Counted from the first letter of the stretch, positions 47,414 through 57,815 are shown. The stretch: DNA of 64,000 nucleotides from Janthinobacterium sp. TB1-E2 (GCF_036885605.1 NZ_CP142523.1:4278001-4342000); one strand, 5' to 3'. Notes: generated by a model not told the origin, from the letters alone. Translations and numbers: made by a program.

Positions 47414-50400
47414 GCGTCTTCGCCCTGCGGCTCGCTGGCCAGCTGCGCCAGCAAGGCGCACAGCGGCTGGTATTGATGCTGTTCCAGCATGGCGGCGATG
47501 TGCGCGGCCAACTGCGGCAGGCTGGTCGCCACGCCGGCCAGCACGATGGCGCTGCGCCGCAAATCGAGGGCTTGCACGGATGCGAGCAGCGCCTGGCGCT
47601 CGTCCGCGCCCAACTGGCCCAGCGACTGCTGCAGGTCAAATGGCGCGACCGGCACGCGCGGCGGCACGGCGCCGGTGCGCTGGAAGCGCACGCCCAGCTG
47701 CTGCTCCAGCATGGCGAACAGGTGTTCCTGCTCGATCGGCTTGCGCAGGAAGCCATCGGCGCCGGCCGCCAGCGCCTCCTGCTTTTCTTCCTCGAAGGCG
47801 GAAGCGGTCATGATCACCAGGCGCGGCTGCACTAGCGCCGGCTGCGCGCGCAGCCAGCGCGTCAGCGCCAGGCCGTCCATGTCCGGCATGCGCCAGTCGC
47901 TGAGCACGATGTCGTAGCGCTGCGCCGCCAGCATGGCTTGCGCCTGCACGCCGCCCGCCGCCTCCTGCAGCTGGAAGCCCAGCGGCTCCAGCAAGCCGGT
48001 CAGCAGCTTGCGGCAGTTGTCATCATCGTCGACCAGCAGCACCGTGCGCCCGCGCTGGGCCGCCGGCAGGCGCGCCACGCGGCCCGGCGCCAGCGGCGCG
48101 ACGGCCGGGCACTGTACGCAGGGCGCGCGCAAGTCGAAATGGAACATGGAGCCAGCCCCCAGGGTCGATTCGACGCGCAGCTCGCCGCCCATCAAGCGCA
48201 CGAATTCGCGCGAAATGGTCAGGCCCAGTCCCGTGCCGGCCTGCGCCACGGCGCTGTCGGCCTGCACGAACGGTTCAAAGATGCGCTCCAGGTCCTCTTC
48301 CGCGATGCCGCTGCCCGTATCGCGCACGGCAAAGGCCAGCGCCACTTGCCCATCGTCCTCCGCCTGGCAGGCCAGCGACAGGGTCACGCTGCCCTGCTTG
48401 ATGAACTTGAGGGCGTTCGACAGCAAATTGAGCAGCACCTGGCGCAGCTTGGCGCCATCGAGGCGCACCAGCGGCGGCACGCCAGCACGTTCGAGCCGCA
48501 ACGCGATGCCCTGGTCGCTCGACCGCATGCGCACCATCTCGAGCACTTCGTCGAGCAAACCGTTCAAATCCACGGGCCCCGCTTGCAGCTGCATGCGGCC
48601 CGCCTCGATTTTCGACAATTCCAGGATGTCGTTGATCAAGGTGAGCAAATGGTGGCCGGCGCGGTTGATGATGGCCAGGTTATGCTTTTCTTCCTCGAAC
48701 ATGCTGCTCGAATCGGCCATCATCTGCGAAAAGCCGATCACGGAATTCAAGGGCGTGCGCAACTCATGGCTCATGTTGGCGAGGAAGACGCTTTTCGCGC
48801 GGTTCGCCGATTCAGCCTCGGTGACGGCCACCGACAGGGCGGCCGTACGCTGCTGCACCAGTTCCTCCAGGTGGTCGCGGTAGCCGAGCAGTTCCTGCTC
48901 GCTTTGCTTGCGCTCGGAAATGTCGACGATACCGCTGCGCACCAGGCGCCGCCCTTCCATCGGCAAGCGCACCAGCCGCACTTCGCAAGGGAAGATGCTG
49001 CCGTCGGCGCGCCGCACATTGCGCTCGACCAGGATGGGTTCACCGAGCATGGCGCGGCGCAGATGCTCTTCCATCATCAGTCCCAGCGGCAGACCATCGG
49101 GCTGCTCGCCCGTGTACAGGTCGAACGGTCCGCGCGCCAGCAGCGCTTCGCGCGACATGCCCAGCATGCGCTGCGCACTGCTGTTGGCGTCGATAAAACG
49201 GTCCAGGTCCAGGTCATACACGACGATGGCTTCGGGCGCATGCTCGACGAGGATGCGGAAACGCTGCTCGCTTTCGCGCGCATCGCCCTCGGCGCGGCGC
49301 AAGCGACGGCGCTGCAGCAGCAAGGCGCTCAGCATGCACGCCATGGCGAGAAACACGGCACCAGCCGACAGCACGGCCGCGCGGTGCTCGTGCCACAGCT
49401 GCGGCGGACGGTTGAAGAACAGGGTGTTCGGCGGCAGCCGGCTGATGTCGGCATCCCAGCGCTGCAGCTGCTCCCAGTCATACATGGGCACGGGACGGAC
49501 CGGCGGCAGCAAGGCGCCCGGTGCGGCTGGCGCCTTGCCGGCCAACACGGCCAGCGACATCTGCGCCACCTGCTGCGCGGCCCCTTCGATGTGCAGGATG
49601 GAGCCGCCGAGGATGCCCTTGCCCACGTTTGTGTTGTACATGCCGAAGGCGGGCACGTTCGCCAGCCGCGCCAGTTCCCCGGCAAACTGCACGGGGGTGG
49701 CGATGGCGCCGTCCACGTCGCGGTTGACATTGCCCGTCACCAGCAGCGTATCTGCGGGCAGGCGCGCCACCTTCGCGCGCATCTGCGCCAGGGTCAGGCC
49801 GTCGAGATACTCCATGAAAACGATACCCTGCCACGCCTGCGCCGCCTGCTGCATGCTGCGCTTCAAGGCCTGGTCGGCTTCGCTGGCGCCGACGGCCATG
49901 ACGATGGTTTTGGTCTCCGGGAACAGCGCCATCGCTTGCGCCAGGGTGCCGGGAAAATCGACGTTCGCCTTTTGCTGCCAGATGGCCAGCGGGCTGCCTA
50001 CCGGCAAGGCCTTGCCCGAGGTGTTAATCGCCAGCACGGGCACGCCGCGCGCCAGCGGCGCCAGGTCCGACAGCAAAAAATCGAGCGCCGGCTGCTGCAT
50101 GGCAACGATCAGGTCAGCCTTGCGCCCCATCATCTGGGTGTATCTTAAAAGCAACAAATCACGCATCTCGTTGCGCAGCGCCGGGTCGCCCTGGGTATTG
50201 AGGTTCAGGTGCTCGACCATGATGTCTTCGCTGGCCAGGCCCGCTGCGGCCATGGCGGCCACATAGGTGCGCGTGTACGATTCCACGCCGGCGCGGCCGT
50301 AATCATAGGCGTTGAGAACCAGCACGCGCTGCCCCTGATGCGGTGGTGCAGCCGGCATGGCCGCAGGGGCCGCGGCGACACACAACGCCAGCAGCAATGC

Positions 50401-50460
50401 GCGGCCGCAGCGGCGCACCGCTGCCCTGCCCATCCCGCCGCCAGGCACATCACGCATCAT
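47410..50460 (-). CDS. Hybrid sensor kinase with ABC-substrate-binding-like sensor
   Basis: A 1016-residue protein. After a signal peptide (about 1-37), residues 45-320 look like a periplasmic binding protein of the ABC_sub_bind/TrpX type (RVLVLNAYDYGRAGVESYTRTYV, GVPVLAINTSGK, FGMYNTNVGKGILGG). A membrane helix lies at about 362-383. Then come PAS, HisKA (H565 in NMSHELRTPL), HATPase_c, and a receiver with SDWRMPDMDG. The C-terminal tail is the same helical type as in the downstream kinase. It could sense a small molecule in the periplasm and signal to the downstream kinase and c-di-GMP protein. The start is uncertain within the first 10 codons. Confidence 0.88.
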   Translation of the reverse strand: MMRDVPGGGMGRAAVRRCGRALLLALCVAAAPAAMPAAPPHQGQRVLVLNAYDYGRAGVESYTRTYVAAMAAAGLASEDIMVEHLNLNTQGDPALRNEMRDLLLLRYTQMMGRKADLIVAMQQPALDFLLSDLAPLARGVPVLAINTSGKALPVGSPLAIWQQKANVDFPGTLAQAMALFPETKTIVMAVGASEADQALKRSMQQAAQAWQGIVFMEYLDGLTLAQMRAKVARLPADTLLVTGNVNRDVDGAIATPVQFAGELARLANVPAFGMYNTNVGKGILGGSILHIEGAAQQVAQMSLAVLAGKAPAAPGALLPPVRPVPMYDWEQLQRWDADISRLPPNTLFFNRPPQLWHEHRAAVLSAGAVFLAMACMLSALLLQRRRLRRAEGDARESEQRFRILVEHAPEAIVVYDLDLDRFIDANSSAQRMLGMSREALLARGPFDLYTGEQPDGLPLGLMMEEHLRRAMLGEPILVERNVRRADGSIFPCEVRLVRLPMEGRRLVRSGIVDISERKQSEQELLGYRDHLEELVQQRTAALSVAVTEAESANRAKSVFLANMSHELRTPLNSVIGFSQMMADSSSMFEEEKHNLAIINRAGHHLLTLINDILELSKIEAGRMQLQAGPVDLNGLLDEVLEMVRMRSSDQGIALRLERAGVPPLVRLDGAKLRQVLLNLLSNALKFIKQGSVTLSLACQAEDDGQVALAFAVRDTGSGIAEEDLERIFEPFVQADSAVAQAGTGLGLTISREFVRLMGGELRVESTLGAGSMFHFDLRAPCVQCPAVAPLAPGRVARLPAAQRGRTVLLVDDDDNCRKLLTGLLEPLGFQLQEAAGGVQAQAMLAAQRYDIVLSDWRMPDMDGLALTRWLRAQPALVQPRLVIMTASAFEEEKQEALAAGADGFLRKPIEQEHLFAMLEQQLGVRFQRTGAVPPRVPVAPFDLQQSLGQLGADERQALLASVQALDLRRSAIVLAGVATSLPQLAAHIAAMLEQHQYQPLCALLAQLASEPQGEDA

Positions 50461-50605
50461 TCGCCATGCCCATGCTCACTCTCGCTGTCACCATGTTTCA
50501 CCATTGCGCTGACTGCTCAGCGACCGACACTTACAAAAACATGATAACGTCAACTGCCGGGGCAAGTCTATTGCTTAGGGCAATCTTTTGACAAAACAAC
50601 CATCG

Positions 50606-51952
50606 TTACGCGGCGGTACCGCTGATGCCGAATAATTCCAGCTTCAGCCCTTTTATGCCAGACGGCACATAAATCGCAATCGCCTGGGCCTTGATCATGC
50701 TGTCATAAATGCTGCCCTTGTTATCGATCGAAAAGTAATACGTATTGGGCCGCACTGGCACTTCAGCAGGAACCTGGGCCATATGACGCAACTCGGCACC
50801 CGGAAGTGCCCTGCCAAGCAATAGTTCGATATTGTCCGGAGACGATATTTTGAACTGCAACGGCACCGTGGCGACCAGTTCCAACGCCGGCATATCGGCG
50901 TTGACCGCAAGGCAGAGTTCAGTCTGACGGTCAATCCGCTTGGCATCGAGCAAACCGTGATAGTGGGTGTTTTGTTGCGTGTCATTGGACAGTGGAATCG
51001 GGAAGTAACGCGACAGGAGCACCGTATCGATCAAGTCGCGAATGATGCCATCGAGCTTGCCGAAACCGGGAGCCGCGTCATCGTGACAATACGCCGGCAA
51101 GTCGCTCAGCGTGTACTTTTTCGAGAACGTCATCAAGCCGCCGGCCAATGCCATCAATTTTTCAAACAAATACACGGGATGGTGGCGCCGGTAACTGGCG
51201 CAATGACTGAGCGTGGCGCTGGCCGTGCTCAATGTATTGAGCATCCAGAATGAGGAAACATCCCCGCCATGAAATTCAACCGTATTGTTACCGGGTTGAC
51301 GGTGGCGGCTGTACAGCGCCTCAATTTTCGCGCCCATGCGGTCGATCAGCGAATCGAGCATTTTCTGCAGCGAAGACTCGGCGCTGATGGTCAGGCCAGG
51401 CGGAATGAAGGAGGCATCGATTTCAAAGCTGCCATTGCCAGCGCGGTACAAACGGATCACCGGGATGGCAAGATAATCATGGAGCGGATCCAGTTGCGAC
51501 AGCAGATACACGCGCTTCTTCAGGTAAGCCACATCGATGCTGACTGCCTCGCTGTACAGATCCGGGGTTTCGATATCCGCCTGGACATAGCGCGCGCCGG
51601 CAGAACTCACATTGCCGCCGTGTGCCTGCAGCGTCGGCAACGCGGCGTAAAAAGTGAAACTATGTTCACTGGAAGGCAGCTTGGACAGGTCAACCGCACT
51701 GGGCAATACATCGCCAAGCGGCGCCTCAAAGAATTCTCCATCCTGAAAGACGAGCGACATGGCGTCCGCCCGCAGGCTATTGTTGGCCAGTGCATCCACA
51801 TTCCAGCTGACGCCGTGCACACCCCATAGATGTGGATTGATGAGTGAAGCCAGACGCTGCAGGCGCGCTTCATGGTAGCGGTCCAGCTGCTGGAATTGCT
51901 GGGGGCCGATGGCCAGCCCCTCGGACCACAGTAATTTGGATGGCAATGTCAT
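50606..51952 (-). CDS. tssK: Type VI secretion baseplate protein TssK
   Basis: A 448-residue protein with the TssK N-terminus (LLWSEGLAIGPQQFQQLDRYHEARL), the central part with helical segments, and a C-terminal domain ending in YVPSGIKGLKLELFGI. TssK is a trimer linking the baseplate to the membrane complex. The ATG at 51952 has GGAG upstream. It is divergent from tssF and alone on this strand. Confidence 0.93.
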   Translation of the reverse strand: MTLPSKLLWSEGLAIGPQQFQQLDRYHEARLQRLASLINPHLWGVHGVSWNVDALANNSLRADAMSLVFQDGEFFEAPLGDVLPSAVDLSKLPSSEHSFTFYAALPTLQAHGGNVSSAGARYVQADIETPDLYSEAVSIDVAYLKKRVYLLSQLDPLHDYLAIPVIRLYRAGNGSFEIDASFIPPGLTISAESSLQKMLDSLIDRMGAKIEALYSRHRQPGNNTVEFHGGDVSSFWMLNTLSTASATLSHCASYRRHHPVYLFEKLMALAGGLMTFSKKYTLSDLPAYCHDDAAPGFGKLDGIIRDLIDTVLLSRYFPIPLSNDTQQNTHYHGLLDAKRIDRQTELCLAVNADMPALELVATVPLQFKISSPDNIELLLGRALPGAELRHMAQVPAEVPVRPNTYYFSIDNKGSIYDSMIKAQAIAIYVPSGIKGLKLELFGISGTAA

Positions 51953-52126
51953 GGCGTTCTCCATGTTGGCGGTTGGAATCATGCTGCCTTGCCAGTCTGA
52001 TGTTGCCAGTTTGAAAGTCCTTGATGTTGCGCAGCAACCCTGTTCAATTATTGCGCAAACGCAATTTACCTTGGAGCAAACGCTCGGATACTGACCATTC
52101 CGCCGCGAAGACACAGGAAAAGAGAG

Positions 52127-53932
52127 ATGGAGGACTTGCTGCCGTATTTCGAACGCGAGCTGGTGATGCTAAGGCGGCATTGCCGTGAGTTCTCCGAGCG
52201 CTATCCGAGAATCGCCGGCAAATTGCACATGTCCGGCGAGTCTTGCGAGGATCCGCACGTCGAACACTTGATCGAATCGGTGGCCATGCTGGCGGCACGC
52301 ATCTCGAAACGGCTCGATGACGACTACCCGCAATTTACCGAAGCCCTGTTCGAAGCCCTGTTTCCACATTATCTGCGCCCCTTCCCATCGTCCACCATCG
52401 TCCATCAGTCTGTCCCAGAGGCTGGAGCGGGTGTAATGCACCTGCCGGCTGGCAGTGAAATGGACGCAATGCCTGTGCGTGGCGTGCGCTGCCGCTTCAA
52501 GACGGTCTACGACATGACGACCGGAGCATCGGTACTGGAAAGCGCGGTTTTCGATGCGATGATCAAGCCGCCGCCAGGCGTACGCCTGCCAGCATCAGCC
52601 AGTTCCTCGCTGAACATCGGCATCCGGCATCTCGACACAGCGCCCGCGTCACTGCGCGTCTTCATCGATGGCGAAGCTTCTTTTTCCGCCGCCTTGCGCG
52701 ATGCCCTGTTCATGCATGCAGTCTGCGCTTTTGTGTCGATCGACGCGGCGCAGTGGATGGCCCTGCCCGCCGTCCCCTTGGCGCCCGTCGGCTTCGCCGA
52801 CACGGATGCCTTGATACCTTTCGGTGCCCGTTCGCAACCGGCCTACCGCATCCTGAGCGAGTATTTTGCGTATCCGGAAAAATTCAATTTCTTCGACATC
52901 GATATCGCGGCGCTGAGCGCTGCCCTGCCGCCTGGTTGCCAGCGCTTTACCCTGCATCTGTGCATAGCCGGTTTGCGCTCCGATTGCGCTGCGGCGCGCA
53001 TGTTGTCCAGTATTTCCAGCGACAACTTAAGGCTGGGCTGCAGTCCGGCGATCAACCTCTTCCGCCAGGAGGGCGTGCCGATCGCCATCTCCCGGCAAAA
53101 AATCGACTATCCCGTACTGGCCCATGCTACCCATGCCCATGGTTACGAAGTCGTCACTGTCGATGCCGTGCGTTTGCTGCGCCAACGGGGAGGCGAAAGC
53201 ACGCTGACCGAATTTCGCCCGCTGTACAGCCTGCGCCATGGTGAGGGCGCGGCGCAACAAGGCCATTACTGGATCGTGCGCCACGACATGGCTTTGGCCA
53301 TGAAAAGTCCTGGCCACGAAAAGAAAATCACGCTGGTCGATAGTGACTTCAATCCCTTGATCAACGAAAAAGCCAGCTTGTCGCTGTCGCTGACCTGCAG
53401 TAACCGCGACCTTCCACTGTCGCTCAAATACGGCCAGCCGCAAGGAGACTTGCAACCGTGCGGCGGCGGACCTGCACTGCACATGCTGCGACGCCCCAGC
53501 CAGCCGCGATGCTTTTCACCGGGCGCGGGCCTGCATTGGCGGCTGATTTCGCACTTGACGCTGAATCATCACGCGCTGGTTCAGGAAGGCCTGCCAGCAC
53601 TGCGTGAAATGCTGACACTGTATGACCTGTCTCAATCGGCAAGCTCGCAACGCCAGATCGGCGGCATCGTCGCGCTCGCGCACTCGCCGGCCACGGCATG
53701 GCTGCGGCACAAGCGCGGTACCTCGCTGGCGCATGGCGTGGAGGTGCGCATCACGCTGGACGAAGAAGCGTTCGTCGGCAGCAGCATGCACCTGTTTGTG
53801 CAGGTGATCGATCACTTTCTTGGGCTGTATGTGCAAATCAACAGTTTCATCGAACTGGTGGTGCTGTCAGGGCAAAGCGGAGAGGAGCTGATCCGATGCA
53901 AACCAAGAAGCGGACTGCAGAATCTGGTGTAG
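52127..53932 (+). CDS. tssF: Type VI secretion baseplate protein TssF
   Basis: A 601-residue protein, a normal length. The N-terminus reads MEDLLPYFERELVMLRRHCREFSERYPRIAG and is followed by DPHVEHLIESVAMLAARISKRLDDDYPQF, both highly typical of TssF. TssF forms the baseplate wedge with TssG, TssE and TssK. It overlaps the tssG start by 37 bp. Confidence 0.95.
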   Translation: MEDLLPYFERELVMLRRHCREFSERYPRIAGKLHMSGESCEDPHVEHLIESVAMLAARISKRLDDDYPQFTEALFEALFPHYLRPFPSSTIVHQSVPEAGAGVMHLPAGSEMDAMPVRGVRCRFKTVYDMTTGASVLESAVFDAMIKPPPGVRLPASASSSLNIGIRHLDTAPASLRVFIDGEASFSAALRDALFMHAVCAFVSIDAAQWMALPAVPLAPVGFADTDALIPFGARSQPAYRILSEYFAYPEKFNFFDIDIAALSAALPPGCQRFTLHLCIAGLRSDCAAARMLSSISSDNLRLGCSPAINLFRQEGVPIAISRQKIDYPVLAHATHAHGYEVVTVDAVRLLRQRGGESTLTEFRPLYSLRHGEGAAQQGHYWIVRHDMALAMKSPGHEKKITLVDSDFNPLINEKASLSLSLTCSNRDLPLSLKYGQPQGDLQPCGGGPALHMLRRPSQPRCFSPGAGLHWRLISHLTLNHHALVQEGLPALREMLTLYDLSQSASSQRQIGGIVALAHSPATAWLRHKRGTSLAHGVEVRITLDEEAFVGSSMHLFVQVIDHFLGLYVQINSFIELVVLSGQSGEELIRCKPRSGLQNLV

Positions 53933-54921
53933 TACAACACTTGCTGGCCGAACCGTACCGCTACCAGTTCGTGCAGGCGGTGCGAATTCTGCTGTGCTGG
54001 CTACGCGAGCAGAACGTGTCCCATGCGCAAGCCTTCGGCCAGGTGTTGCGCTTCAAGAACAGCTTGTCCTTGAGTTTTCCCGCCAGTGAAATCGAACAGC
54101 TATCGCTCGACGGCAATGAACAACTGACCCTGACGCCGACGTTCATGCGTTTTCTCGGCGTCGGCGGCACCTTGCCCTTGCACCACTCTGAACGCATCGC
54201 CGCCTACCGTTTTTCGAGCAAAGATGCTGGCGTCTCGGCCTTCCTCGATATCTTTTCGCACCGCATGCTCACGCTGTATTACCTGGCATGGGAAAAGTAT
54301 CGACTGGAATCCACGCTCCAGACCCAGGCAAGGGATGTACAACTGCCTTTGCTGACGGCACTGGCCGGCGTGCGGCGCGGTGCGCTGCCGTCGAGCGGCG
54401 AAGCTGACGCCGTGACGCAGGAAGTCGCGGCCTGGTATGCGGGTCTGCTGCGCTGCCGCCCCGTCTCCGCGCAGGCGATTGGCCCCGTGCTGGCCGAGTA
54501 CTGCGGCGTCCCCGTCACCGTGCAACAATTTGTCGGTGGCTGGGACTATCTGGAAAAAAACCGGCGCAGCCTGCTGCGCAGTGTCAACTTTACCTTGGCA
54601 CGCGGCGCAACGCTTGGCCTGCGGCTTTGGCGTCAGGACATGCGCGTCTGCCTGCATATCGGCCCGCTGGATCCCGCCGGCCTGCAACGCTTCCTGCCGC
54701 GCAGTACAGGCGCGGCGGCACTGGCAAAGATGCTGGCGCTGTTTGGCGTACCAGACTTGCAATATGAAGTGCGGCTGATATTGAGTCCGCCATGCATTAC
54801 TCCCCTGCTGCTGAGCTCCAACCCGTCAGAAAGACGGCTGCTTGGCTGGACGACGTTCTTGCAGACAACACCAGGCAAGGTACGCGGCGCCGAAGTGCGT
54901 TATCTGCTGCAACTGACCTGA
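53896..54921 (+). CDS. tssG: Type VI secretion baseplate protein TssG
   Basis: A 341-residue protein with the TssG patterns: LLAEPYRYQFVQAVRIL, FKNSLSLSFPASEI and FMRFLGVGGTLPLHHSE. It starts inside tssF, with GGAG at 53884-53887 as ribosome site. TssG pairs with TssF in the baseplate wedge. The next gene encodes a PAAR protein. Confidence 0.93.
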   Translation: MQTKKRTAESGVVQHLLAEPYRYQFVQAVRILLCWLREQNVSHAQAFGQVLRFKNSLSLSFPASEIEQLSLDGNEQLTLTPTFMRFLGVGGTLPLHHSERIAAYRFSSKDAGVSAFLDIFSHRMLTLYYLAWEKYRLESTLQTQARDVQLPLLTALAGVRRGALPSSGEADAVTQEVAAWYAGLLRCRPVSAQAIGPVLAEYCGVPVTVQQFVGGWDYLEKNRRSLLRSVNFTLARGATLGLRLWRQDMRVCLHIGPLDPAGLQRFLPRSTGAAALAKMLALFGVPDLQYEVRLILSPPCITPLLLSSNPSERRLLGWTTFLQTTPGKVRGAEVRYLLQLT

Positions 54922-54950
54922 GCAGCCCATCACTGGAAAGCGAGGCAAGC

Positions 54951-55205
54951 ATGAAACATGCGGGACGCGGCGTCATCCGGCTCGGAGACGCAACCGATCA
55001 CGGCGGCAAGGTCACCAGCGCCTCATCAGGCAGCACCGTGATGGGGAAGACGGCGGCGCTGGCCGATGACACCACCTTCTGCCCCAAGTGCAAGGGCAAC
55101 TTCCCGATCACGCCCGATGGCGCCGGCGCAAAACACATGGGCAAGCCGTACGCCTATGACGGCGACGTCACCGCCTGTGGCGCCCACCTGATCACATCCC
55201 TGTAA
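54951..55205 (+). CDS. PAAR domain spike-tip protein
   Basis: An 84-residue protein starting at 54951. It has the PAAR pattern (GVIRLGDATDHGGKV, DGDVTACGAHLITS) with two cysteines in CPKCKGNFP. It sharpens the VgrG spike and can carry effectors; here it has no extra domain. It is 12 bp upstream of vgrG. Confidence 0.92.
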   Translation: MKHAGRGVIRLGDATDHGGKVTSASSGSTVMGKTAALADDTTFCPKCKGNFPITPDGAGAKHMGKPYAYDGDVTACGAHLITSL

Positions 55206-55217
55206 CGGAGGCAGGCC

Positions 55218-57815
55218 ATGCATGCAAACATCCAGGCGGCACTGTCGGCCTTCGACCTCGCCGCGCAAGAACGGCGCCTGTTGAAGATCGACTTTCCCCA
55301 TGAAGATGGGCCTGCCGGCGCCATCCTGCTGGTCAATTCGCTGACCGCCAGGGAGGAAGTGTCGCGTGACTTCCGTTTCGAGGCCGAATTACTGTCCGAT
55401 GATGCGCATATTGCGCTCAAGGCCATGATGGGCCGCATGGTGACCATTTCCATGGTGCGCGACGATGGTACGCTGCGCTACTTTAACGGCTATGTGGGCG
55501 AGTTTTGCCTGCTGCGCGCCGATGGCGGCTTTGCGTGGTACCGGATGGTGCTGCAACCATGGCTGGCCTTCGCCAGGCTGCGCCAGGACAATGTGTCCTT
55601 TCATGGCCAAAGCGTAATGCAGCTGACCGAAACGACGTTTGCCCACTACGAGCAGCGCGACTGGAAAACCAGCATCCATGGCGACGACCCGCAGATCACC
55701 TGCGCCAACCAGCACAATGAAACCGACTACAACCACCTGCACCGGCGCTGGGAGGCGCTGGGCTGGCATTACTGGTACGAGCACCGCGCAGATGGCCATA
55801 CGCTATGGCTCGCGGACAACACCACCCTGGCTGACATGATCGCCACGGCGGCCGGCGACGGCGCCATGCGTTTTCACTCAGAGTCGGGCTCCATGGAAGA
55901 CGACGGCCTGCAACAGTGGCAAGCCGTGCGCCGGATCGGCTCCGGGCAACTGACCTTGGCCAGTTTCGACTATAAAAATCCGCAACCGCGCCTTGCCAGC
56001 GGCTACTCGCTGAATCGTCAGGGTGATGTATTTGCCCACGAACTGTACGAAAACACGGGCGCCTATGGCTATAAGGATGTCGATGCCGGGGAAGCTCTGG
56101 CACAACGCCGCATGGAGGAAAGCGACCATTTGCGCCAGTATTTCGAGGCGGCCGGCAATCACCGTGGCGCGCAGCCCGGTCTTTGTTTCCGGCTCGATGG
56201 ACATTTCAGCGCCGAGGAAAAGCGCTATCAGCCTGGCGAGGAACGCCCGGACAGTATTGCCGAACGCGAGTACCTGATCCTGTCAGTCGAGCATAGCGCC
56301 AGCAATAATTATCAGGTCGGTCCGAACGCACCCTCCCACTATGTCAACAATATGCTGTGCGTGCGCCGGGACATCCGCTGGCGCCCGGGACGCAGCTACA
56401 ACAGCACGCCATGCATCGTTGCCGGTGTACAGACGGCGCTGGTCGTCGGACCGGCCGGGGAGGAAATCCATACCGATGCACTGGGGCGTATCCGCCTGCA
56501 ATTTCACTGGGACCGCCTCGGTGAATTCGATGAGCGCAGCTCGCCTTGGATACGGGTCATGATGCCGATGGCGGGTCCGCAGATGGGACAAATCGCCCTG
56601 CCGCGCGTGGGCCAGGAAGTCGTCGTGCAATTCCAGGACGGCAATATCGACCATCCGATTGTCATTGGCGTGGTCTACAACAGCGCCAATCCACCGCCTT
56701 GGCAACTGCCGCAGCAACGCGCCCTGTCCGGCTTGCGCAGCCGCGAACTGGGCGCCCGCAGCGCCAACCACCTTGTACTCGACGATACCAAGGGCGCGAT
56801 CCAGGCGCAGTTGCGCAGCGAGCACCAGGATAGCCGCCTTTCACTGGGCAACATCACCCGCATCGACGACAACGCCGGCCGCAGGGAAGCGCGCGGTGTG
56901 GGCTTTGAATTGGCCAGCAGCGCCTGGGGCGCCCTGCGCGCAGCCAAAGGCATGCTGATCACCACCGAAACGCTGGCAGGCGCCGGCTCCGTCAAGCAAC
57001 TCGACGAAACACAGGCCCGCCTGGCGCAAGCACGCCAACTGCAGCAAAGCTTGGCCGGCATGGCCGTTGATGCGGGGGCGCAAGACAGCGCAGCGCAACA
57101 AGGCGCCGTCGCCGAGTCCATCCAGCGGCAAAACGCCGCCATCAAAGGCGCCAGCGGCGATTTCCCGGAGCTGTCCGAACCGCATTTGCTGCTGGCCAGT
57201 CCGGCCGGCATCGAGCTGAGCACGGCCCAGTCCATGCACCTGGCCGCCAGCGAGCATGTGGCGCTCACCAGCAGCAAGCATATTTCACTCGCCAGCGGCG
57301 ACAGCATGTTTGCCAGCATCGCCAAGACCTTCAGCCTGTTCGTGCACAAGGCCGGCATGAAACTGATCGCAGCCAGCGGCAAAGTGTCCATCCAGGCGCA
57401 CAGCGACGAGGTGGAAATCCTCGCCCAGAAAGTCCTGTCGCTGATCAGCGAAGCGGACTGGGTCAACATCAAGGGCAAGAAAGGCGTACGCCTGCACGGC
57501 GCCAACCACATGCTGGAAATCAGCGACAAGGTGCAGTTCTTCACCTCTTCCCCCGTGCTCTTCAACGGCAACCTGGAAACCTTGGCGCCGAAGAGCGTGT
57601 CGCAGGAATTTAATGAGAGGCCCGTGACCCGTTTTGATCAGGCCATCCGCTTGCTGGAAGTGGACGGGAAACCTGCATCCGATATTGCCTTTGAACTCAT
57701 ACGTGACGACGGCAACATTATTAGCGAAAAAAGCGGCGCCGACGGGCTGACGCCATTACAAAAAGGAGATGGCATGGACAGCTATACGATACGTTACAAG
57801 GGGGAACTGCCATGA
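55218..57815 (+). CDS. vgrG: Type VI secretion spike protein VgrG with extra C-terminal tail
   Basis: An 865-residue spike protein. It holds gp27-like and gp5-like regions (NHLHRRWEALGWHYWYEHR; GRIRLQFHWDRLGEFDERSSPWIRV) and a DUF2345 domain with repeated beta segments (about 640-790). The last 72 residues (QAIRLLEVDGKPASDIAF ... YTIRYKGEL) form a separate beta-rich tail. In EAEC VgrG1 a similar transthyretin-like tail binds the lipase Tle1, so this tail may load the lipase encoded next. Its stop overlaps the lipase start (ATGA). GC content falls near the end of the gene. Confidence 0.95.
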   Translation: MHANIQAALSAFDLAAQERRLLKIDFPHEDGPAGAILLVNSLTAREEVSRDFRFEAELLSDDAHIALKAMMGRMVTISMVRDDGTLRYFNGYVGEFCLLRADGGFAWYRMVLQPWLAFARLRQDNVSFHGQSVMQLTETTFAHYEQRDWKTSIHGDDPQITCANQHNETDYNHLHRRWEALGWHYWYEHRADGHTLWLADNTTLADMIATAAGDGAMRFHSESGSMEDDGLQQWQAVRRIGSGQLTLASFDYKNPQPRLASGYSLNRQGDVFAHELYENTGAYGYKDVDAGEALAQRRMEESDHLRQYFEAAGNHRGAQPGLCFRLDGHFSAEEKRYQPGEERPDSIAEREYLILSVEHSASNNYQVGPNAPSHYVNNMLCVRRDIRWRPGRSYNSTPCIVAGVQTALVVGPAGEEIHTDALGRIRLQFHWDRLGEFDERSSPWIRVMMPMAGPQMGQIALPRVGQEVVVQFQDGNIDHPIVIGVVYNSANPPPWQLPQQRALSGLRSRELGARSANHLVLDDTKGAIQAQLRSEHQDSRLSLGNITRIDDNAGRREARGVGFELASSAWGALRAAKGMLITTETLAGAGSVKQLDETQARLAQARQLQQSLAGMAVDAGAQDSAAQQGAVAESIQRQNAAIKGASGDFPELSEPHLLLASPAGIELSTAQSMHLAASEHVALTSSKHISLASGDSMFASIAKTFSLFVHKAGMKLIAASGKVSIQAHSDEVEILAQKVLSLISEADWVNIKGKKGVRLHGANHMLEISDKVQFFTSSPVLFNGNLETLAPKSVSQEFNERPVTRFDQAIRLLEVDGKPASDIAFELIRDDGNIISEKSGADGLTPLQKGDGMDSYTIRYKGELP

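Noticed and set aside
55218..57815. VgrG as an evolved VgrG with its own toxin domain
   Set aside because: The C-terminal tail is only 72 residues and beta-rich, with no catalytic motif; the lipase is a separate gene.
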